A stretch of DNA of 64,000 nt from positions 25,234,001 through 25,298,000 of the forward strand of contig NC_135242.1 in NCBI RefSeq assembly GCF_947623445.1, written 5' to 3'. Below are positions 58,259 through 64,000 of this stretch, piece after piece. The translations under genes and the position numbers were made by a program. The first letter of the stretch is position 1. Each line of letters starts with the position of its first letter. This stretch comes from Clavelina lepadiformis. Lineage: Eukaryota > Chordata > Ascidiacea > Aplousobranchia > Clavelinidae. A model generated the notes under the pieces. That model saw only the letters and a program-made list of their open reading frames with translations, was not told the origin of the DNA and made no database searches.

Positions 58259-58970
58259 CATCGCTGATTAGCTTTTGAAGTTGACTTAAGTAATTTCTAT
58301 GGGCTACCGATCTGTATTAAAACATTTCAGTGAAATAAGATGAGAAAATGTCGTTTGTGAACTGATGACGTCATGTTGATAAATTTAACAGAATATTATT
58401 TTCCAACTTATCCGCATTATGACAAACTCATTTTCTTTTTCGCATTTTTGTGATTTTCTTTCTTTTATCAACAAAAACAATGGTGTTTTGCCCAGCAATT
58501 GAATTACGATTCCTCTTGTATATGACACTTATATAATTATCGAAGAAACATATCGATTCCACATTTAGCCTATCAACCACAAGGGTAAATTCTATACATA
58601 TATATAATTCGTATTACAGACAATTAAACCCAAGGATTAAGAGTTGAAGAGGAATTATGATTAATATTCAAATATTTTGTGTCAACACAACAAGCAGGAA
58701 ACACACAGTGTTCCCAGGCACCAGTTTATCGGTAGTGCATATCAGGCATGTGCTGAGTGAAACACGAATCCGAAAATCACACACAAATATCAACGCACGG
58801 ATGCGAGATTACATATTGAAAGTAAATTCCAACCAAAACACCAGTTTAAACTTTGATAAGCAGCAAACAGTCACCAAGAAAATTCTGTCCATCAACGGAG
58901 CTATAGGAGTCCAGGGTTTGAAAATTAGGCCTATTTCGTGAATATCATGATATTGGTTTCGTGGTCTACC
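58259..58970 (-). repeat. inverted duplicate of the SLC7 copy 1 upstream flank, without the gene
   Basis: The reverse complement matches 48590-49340 with about 90 percent identity by eye and stops at the bases corresponding to the start codon. Segment X follows instead of coding sequence. Confidence 0.85.
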
Positions 58971-59029
58971 TGCAGCACACTGGAAAGTGTGTCATGTGCA
59001 TGCACCAGTTTTTTCTGACCTTGTATGTG

Positions 59030-59690
59030 TGGAATCGAGTCATGGACCGCCTCCCGGGGGAGCTTTCTTTTTAACGACCACAAGAGGGCTGGACCAGCGC
59101 ATTATGATTCCCTGTTCCTCGGACCGGACCACCTCCTCACGAAACTACAGGAAATTATTATTTCAAATGTAGGAAGACAGAGAAACAGATCTAACGACAT
59201 AAATGACTCATCACAATGCACCATGTTTTGCGTCACAAAGCATAAGTCGCAATGATAGTTCGGATGATGCCAATTAATACTTTTCATAAAACAAGAACTT
59301 GACCAAAGATCAACAAACTAATTAAAATACTTTAAGGGCTGCTAAATCTTTTAAAAAGTTTTGTAAGTCCATGGCTAATAATAACTTTTGAAACCTTGAA
59401 TACGTGGCATCGTTATAATTTCACATTATCCTTGTTTGGATCCAGCAATTAGCCTGGTTTTAAATGTTTCTTGCTACGATTGTCTTGAAGGTAAATTTAC
59501 AAATAACAACTAGTTCATGGTTGCTAAAAATAAATAAATAACAAAAACGACTAAATTTTGCTCCAAAAAATTAAAATATCAATACTTGCCGTTTCCCTTT
59601 GGCGCCACCTTGAAGCTTCACAAATGATCACAAGCAGCCTGCTACGACAAATCCTGGTATAGCCTAAGCAATAATTAACACGTAGACCAG
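59030..59690 (-). repeat. duplicated block, arm 2
   Basis: Reverse complement of 46395-47380 without the 330-bp hAT element. Its end near 59040-59140 corresponds to the left end of the Ty3/Gypsy fossil, of which most is missing here. Confidence 0.85.
59040..59140 (-). mobile_element. Ty3/Gypsy fossil, small duplicated piece
   Basis: About 100 bp equal to the left end of the fossil at 47280-48200, in inverted orientation. It is a broken remnant and no further parts of the element are visible. Confidence 0.75.
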
Positions 59691-59993
59691 AGCTGCTCAA
59701 CTGGTGGACCGCGGTCCGAATGCGGACCTTTTCAGTGTTGAATCCGGACTTTATCTGTCTCAATATTTACTCAAATGAAATCGTTCATCATTAGTTTTGT
59801 TATTCCTGCTTATTCAATTAATCAGCGAGTATGTAAGTGGTAAATTAATACCCATCCAGAGAATTATTATATTACATACCGTATTTTAATACATTTCTAT
59901 GACTGTAGGTTATTTCATGAGAGTTATAACAGACCTCAGCAAATTTTGAAGTTTTGTAACTGGACCTTTGTTAAGAATAGTGGAGTACCCCTG
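59690..59993. mobile_element. hAT-like element (about 305 bp) inserted in arm 2
   Basis: The left end CAGAGCTGCTCAAC and inverted right end CAGGGGTACTCCAC are imperfect inverted repeats (10 of 14). ACGTAGAC on the left and TCGTAGAC on the right look like an 8-bp target duplication with one change and a two-base offset. The other arm has an uninterrupted GGTCTACG at the same point (near 46397-46404), which confirms an insertion. Confidence 0.75.
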
Positions 59994-60063
59994 AGTCGTA
60001 GACCAACTTGTTGGTAGGTATTGGAGAAACACGTGATATTTTAATGTGTGTGTGTAATTTTAA

Positions 60064-60177
60064 TGAGTTCAGGCCACCGAACGTTGACATAACTACAGCA
60101 AGGGGAATAGGCCACTGTGCAACACCTAGTGTTCGGCTTGCGAACCCAACTGCTACAGCGTCGGAAGTGATGATGAT
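60064..60177 (-). pseudogene. SLC7 transporter fragment
   Basis: About 114 bp matching the reverse strand of the third transporter around 62364-62475, encoding DAVAVGFASRTLGVAQW, IPLAV and MSTFGGLNS with a few changes. Neither side continues as transporter sequence. It lies between arm 2 and the stray flank at 60530-60880, so it is debris of the rearrangements. Confidence 0.85.
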
Positions 60178-61192
60178 GTTGTTATAGAAAACTGAGTACA
60201 TGAATTCTGTCCAAATTAAGACTGTAGGCAGTCATAACCTAGATCTCGTTGCAAGCCAAAATTCAGGGTAGGTTTATGATGTAGTTTTGCGATGGTAGCT
60301 TCTTGATTTAATGTACTTTGCATTGAAAAGCTTATCTCTGTGAATTGGGACATGACCCCTTAAGGGGCTGTAGACCCACGGCCAAAGACAGTTCCGGTTA
60401 ATATCGATAATACTGACACCGTGTAGGCTACGTTCATCATAAACGAATAATTGAATTTGGACATAAATTTTTCTGCAAACGGCGATGAACCGTTGAACTT
60501 TTGAAGCGAATCGCTAAATTCCTCAGACAAATGACATCTTATAATAAATGTCTTTATTTTTTTCTTGTTTTTAGTAATAAAACTGTTTTCTCTACGCGCT
60601 CAACCAGATGTAGCTTTATTAATCGATAAATATCTATTAGACCTTCTATGACGTCGACAAAGTGAGAAGCTCCCGGTAAAAAACGAATTGAAACTTGCCA
60701 GTGCAAGTATCAAACAAGTTCCCTGTAATATTGAAATGAAATCACCAGGCGGGTGGCGCCTGGCAGGCATTACCACAGTCTATTAGAGCGGTTTCTCGGT
60801 CAGTTCTTTTTTAATTTGAAATGAATTTCGGGTTTGGGCATTGCATACTTTATCATGACGTCACAATACTTTTTCTAGCGAAAACGATGAGTTCGGTCTA
60901 AATTACACAGTCTGGTCGCTGTATTTCTATTTCTCGCGCTAAAAAACAATAAATTAAAGTTACCAAAACGAACTTTTTCATCTTTTTGTGTTTATTAAAA
61001 ATGCACAAATTTCACGACATCAACAAATAAAACAGAAGCAGGTAAAAGCAATATTCTACACATCAGCACAAAGACACACAACTCATGGGACAAATTTAAC
61101 AGAAATTGTGTATGAGTAAAAACTAACTGGACTTGTGTAGGCCACGTTTTTAACCCGGGCAGTGGTGCTAAGGTAAATCCATCATCGACGTC
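60178..61192. other. rearranged non-coding mosaic
   Basis: 60530-60880 is the reverse complement of about 50950-51160, from the 3' flank of transporter copy 1, with extra sequence near 60650-60830. A short piece near 60480-60515 matches 52080-52115 inverted. The remainder is not recognised. Confidence 0.6.
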
Positions 61193-61822
61193 GTACGCAC
61201 AAAATACAACTAGATCAAACATAGAAAAAAGATTTTACCTTTAAATTACAAAAAGCGACGACATTCAATTACTTTGAGCTCAAAGCAACTAATTCCGATC
61301 AAAAATCAAGCACAAAATATTTCACTCAGTAACAGCAGATGAGGGTGACGTAGACCTAAGGATCAAATGCAACGAGCACAAAAACAAAAGTGTACATATT
61401 TGTACAGATCTAGGTGTGTATATACTAGTCTTGGGGCAATATGATTTAAAGAAAGTTCACGCAAACGCAGAAATGACGTCACAAATTCATTTTAACCTAA
61501 ACTTCTATTGATATTTAAATAGATCACCACAAACATGACGTTTCATGCATTTTAAATTTCAGTCAACAACAAACCATGAAATTAATCTAAATAACAGTGG
61601 ATGGTGTCAAAATGGACTTATTTATCATAATTCTGGTTTCAGCAAATGGCACATATTTACAATAACATCTCATAAATGATAAAAGTTTTACGACAGTCTG
61701 TGTATTTCCATCGTTATTTCGTAATGGTTATGATAGCCAATAAATGGCATTAGAATTTGACTAAATTGAAGTTGTTAAATATTGGAAGTGAATTGTCTCC
61801 AAAATGATCCAACAGCAAAGTT
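61193..61822 (-). repeat. 3' flank of SLC7 copy 3, inverted at 45680-46316
   Basis: The reverse complement is about 93 percent identical by eye to 45680-46316. At the site where copy 1 has AATAAA, this copy and the 45-kb block read AATAAC. Confidence 0.8.
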
Positions 61823-61833
61823 TCCCAATGAGA

Positions 61834-63306
61834 TCAAAAGTCTCCTTCAATTTCCACTTCCGAGATCGCAACTGGGAAGAGTTTTTGGAACAATCGAGTG
61901 CATCCCTCGCTGATCTTCGAGAAGATCGTGGGTCGCTTCTCGGGCGAGAGATGGACGAACAGGAAGTACATCGGCACTCCTGTGAGAAGCATCCCGCATC
62001 CAATCAAAGATTCTTTTGTGTTTTCGAAGAAAGGAACAATGACGAGGAAGAGACAAGCCAGGCAGAAGATGATGGGGAAGAAGAGACTGAACTTGAGTGG
62101 TCGTGGAAGGTTGGGCTGAGAAATTCGCAGATAAACCTGTCCGGCTATTGACAGACCAACCGTCAGCCAGTACATGAAACTGTAGTAGTTGATCAAATCG
62201 AAGATGTCCTCCACGCAGAGGAAGATGAGAGTGAGGAGTCCGGTGAGGATGAGACTTGGTGCGGGTGTGAACTGTTTCAGACTGACCATCGCAAAATAGT
62301 CAGGGAGGTGACCTTCCCTGGCACCGACGAAGAAGAGTCGAGACGACGCCATAATTGACGAGTTCAGGCCACCGAACGTTGACATGGCGACAGCAAGGGG
62401 AATAAGCCACTGTGCAACACCTAGTGTTCGGCTCGCGAACCCAACTGCTACAGCATCGGAAGCGATGATGTCAGCCGGAGTGAGGACAGCATAATATGCG
62501 ATGTTTGTCAAAATGTAAATAACTGTACAAATGGGGAGAGAAACGTAAATGGCAAGCGGCAGGTTCCGATAAGGATTTTGCAGCTCCTCCACCATGAAGT
62601 TGAGAGTATCCCATCCAGAGTATGCATAGAGACCATTGTACATTGCTATTGCGATATCACCAACATTTGATGTTGTGCCAGCCCATGGTTTGGATAGTGA
62701 CCCAGACCCTTTGCCGTTAAACAGAAACACAATTCCTGTTATGATTATGACAATCAAGGCAATAACCTTAGCATAAGCAAACACATCTTGTATTCTTGTC
62801 CCATATCGTACGTTCCAACAGTTCATGAACATGATTACGCAGACACAAACTGCTGCCAACAGCCTAACAGCTACAAATGGTGGCTCACAAGTTGGATAGA
62901 ACGGTTGGATTAGATAAGTTGCAAATGTTATCGCAATTACAGCCTGCACAGTCGGTTCGATGATAAGCACCGATATCCAAAGTCGAACAAATCCAACTAG
63001 TGGACCGAAGGCTTCCAGAATGTAGGCATAGCTGGCACCTGATTTGACAATCGTTGTTCCAAGTTCAGCGTAGCATAAAGCACCAACCAGAGAAAAAACT
63101 CCACAAACCGACCAAATGATAAGACTGAGACCTGGTGAACCGCAACGTTCTTGGACTCCTTTGGGAGTTAAAAAAATTCCTGATCCAATAATGTTTCCCA
63201 CGATCAAGGCAATTCCATTTGCAAGCGTGATCTTTTTCTTGAGGTTGACAGACTGCCGTGTTGCTGTCACATCTTCACTTGTAAGCTCTATGCCAGATCC
63301 TCCCAT
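61834..63306 (-). CDS. y+LAT-type amino acid transporter, intron-less copy 3 (490 aa)
   Basis: Same family and role as the copy at 49341, about 95 percent identical in protein sequence by eye, in opposite orientation. The TM1 motif GNIIGSGIF, the heavy-chain cysteine in YPTCEPP, the TM6 region YSGWDTLNF and the C-terminus ISEVEIEGDF are all intact, so it appears functional. Between about residues 106 and 150 it has FVRLWISVLIIEPTVQAVIA and RLLAAVC, as in copy 2, where copy 1 has FVQLW, EPTTKALMA and RLLAAAC. This suggests sequence exchange. Changes unique to this copy include YAKVIAL, TSNVGDIAIAMYNG and FFENTKES. Confidence 0.93.
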   Translation of the reverse strand: MGGSGIELTSEDVTATRQSVNLKKKITLANGIALIVGNIIGSGIFLTPKGVQERCGSPGLSLIIWSVCGVFSLVGALCYAELGTTIVKSGASYAYILEAFGPLVGFVRLWISVLIIEPTVQAVIAITFATYLIQPFYPTCEPPFVAVRLLAAVCVCVIMFMNCWNVRYGTRIQDVFAYAKVIALIVIIITGIVFLFNGKGSGSLSKPWAGTTSNVGDIAIAMYNGLYAYSGWDTLNFMVEELQNPYRNLPLAIYVSLPICTVIYILTNIAYYAVLTPADIIASDAVAVGFASRTLGVAQWLIPLAVAMSTFGGLNSSIMASSRLFFVGAREGHLPDYFAMVSLKQFTPAPSLILTGLLTLIFLCVEDIFDLINYYSFMYWLTVGLSIAGQVYLRISQPNLPRPLKFSLFFPIIFCLACLFLVIVPFFENTKESLIGCGMLLTGVPMYFLFVHLSPEKRPTIFSKISEGCTRLFQKLFPVAISEVEIEGDF

Positions 63307-64000
63307 CGCTAATTAGGTTATAAAGTTGACTTACGTAATTTCTATGGGCTACCGATCTGTATTAAAACATTTCAGCGAAATAAGATGAGAAAATTCTCAC
63401 ACAGACATCAACTGACGGAGGTCAGAATACATATTGAAAGTAAATTCAAACCAAAACACTAGTTTTAACTTTGATAAGTAGCAAACAATCACAAAATAAA
63501 TTCTGTCCAATAACAGAGCTATAGAAGTCGAGAAAATAAAAATTATGTGGTGACTGTCACAACTCACAACATTGATTTCATAGTCTACCTGCAGCATGTA
63601 TTACAACAATCGCCACATCTTCAAGTTTCAACTAACCTACCTACCTACCATTGTAATGTTACCCACTATTGACTATCTTGTATAGCAAGCTTTCATTTTA
63701 GCCCAGGGAGACATACGACAAAAAATTAGGGTTTATGTTTTACGCTTCACTAATATACAATTCTTAATTCTTTAATGAATGGAGCCAATAGGTGTGATTA
63801 GAAAGCAGTTGGCTTGCACTTGCAATTTTTGTTTGTTACAACACGACATATTTGTTTCTTCGCCACATCGGTGATCTCCGAGTCGTCCGGTGCATCATAT
63901 AAACTTCCCATACAAGCCCACCTTTATCGTTGTAAAAACCATTAAGAGCATAACATTGTTGAACAGTGTGATACGGTGCAATAATGTTGTTTATTCTCGG
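63307..64000. other. upstream flank of SLC7 copy 3
   Basis: 63307-63400 and 63418-63530 match, inverted, parts of the copy 1 upstream flank (48720-48800 and 49260-49340), with the intervening part deleted. Beyond about 63600 I see nothing recognisable. Confidence 0.6.

Noticed and set aside
58042-58278. Roughly 60-residue hydrophobic open frame in segment X, nearly the same in both copies (also 45416-45724)
   Set aside because: The whole segment is about 97 percent identical, so the shared frame reflects recent duplication. I see no family match or start context, and the frame runs past the segment end in both cases.
1-64000. CRISPR arrays, bacterial operons and rRNA or tRNA genes
   Set aside because: The window is clearly eukaryotic and I saw no cloverleaf-compatible sequence with A and B boxes, no rRNA similarity and no repeat-spacer arrays. 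A dedicated tRNA scan was not possible.

Overview
The window is eukaryotic. Genes are split by short GT-AG introns with conserved phases, the intergenic DNA is AT-rich, and small hAT-type DNA transposons are common. The gene set (bile acid/steroid transporter subunit SLC51A, CYP4-like P450, DNAJC2, a piRNA-type Tudor protein, LRRC47, proteasome beta-2, a zinc alcohol dehydrogenase, MPC2, y+LAT amino acid transporters) fits an invertebrate chordate. A tunicate of the Ciona type is my best guess, by inference rather than a database match.

Left part (1-17 kb): an intron-less, broken fucokinase (FCSK) fragment opens the window at 1-842. Next comes a nine-exon SLC51A-like gene (2556-5847, +), an eleven-exon CYP4-like P450 with an altered I helix (8791-11890, +), and a DHRS1-like short-chain dehydrogenase whose catalytic middle is missing (14934-16472, +).

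Middle part (17-42 kb): DNAJC2 (17878 to at least 20981, -), a 957-residue single-exon RRM-MYND-Tudor protein (25925-28798, +), LRRC47 (29537-32454, -), a single-exon proteasome beta-2 gene (32914-33744, -), and an eight-exon zinc-dependent alcohol dehydrogenase (37227-41974, -). Four hAT-like elements with exact 8-bp target duplications lie between and inside these genes. Two of them are nested in one ADH intron.

Right part (42-64 kb): a mosaic of inverted segmental duplications around three intron-less y+LAT (SLC7A6/7-like) transporter genes (49341-50813 +, 54886-56346 +, 61834-63306 -), with a normal four-exon MPC2 gene (57400-57982 +) among them. The flanks of the first transporter recur inverted at 58-63 kb. 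A shared 220-bp segment sits where a transporter coding region would be expected. One duplicate carries a hAT insertion whose unoccupied site survives in the other, so events can be ordered. Variants shared between the second and third transporter genes suggest gene conversion. A broken Ty3/Gypsy fossil lies in the duplicated upstream flank.

Exon limits are my own reading of splice sites plus frame continuity; no transcript evidence was available. Family assignments rest on remembered homologues.
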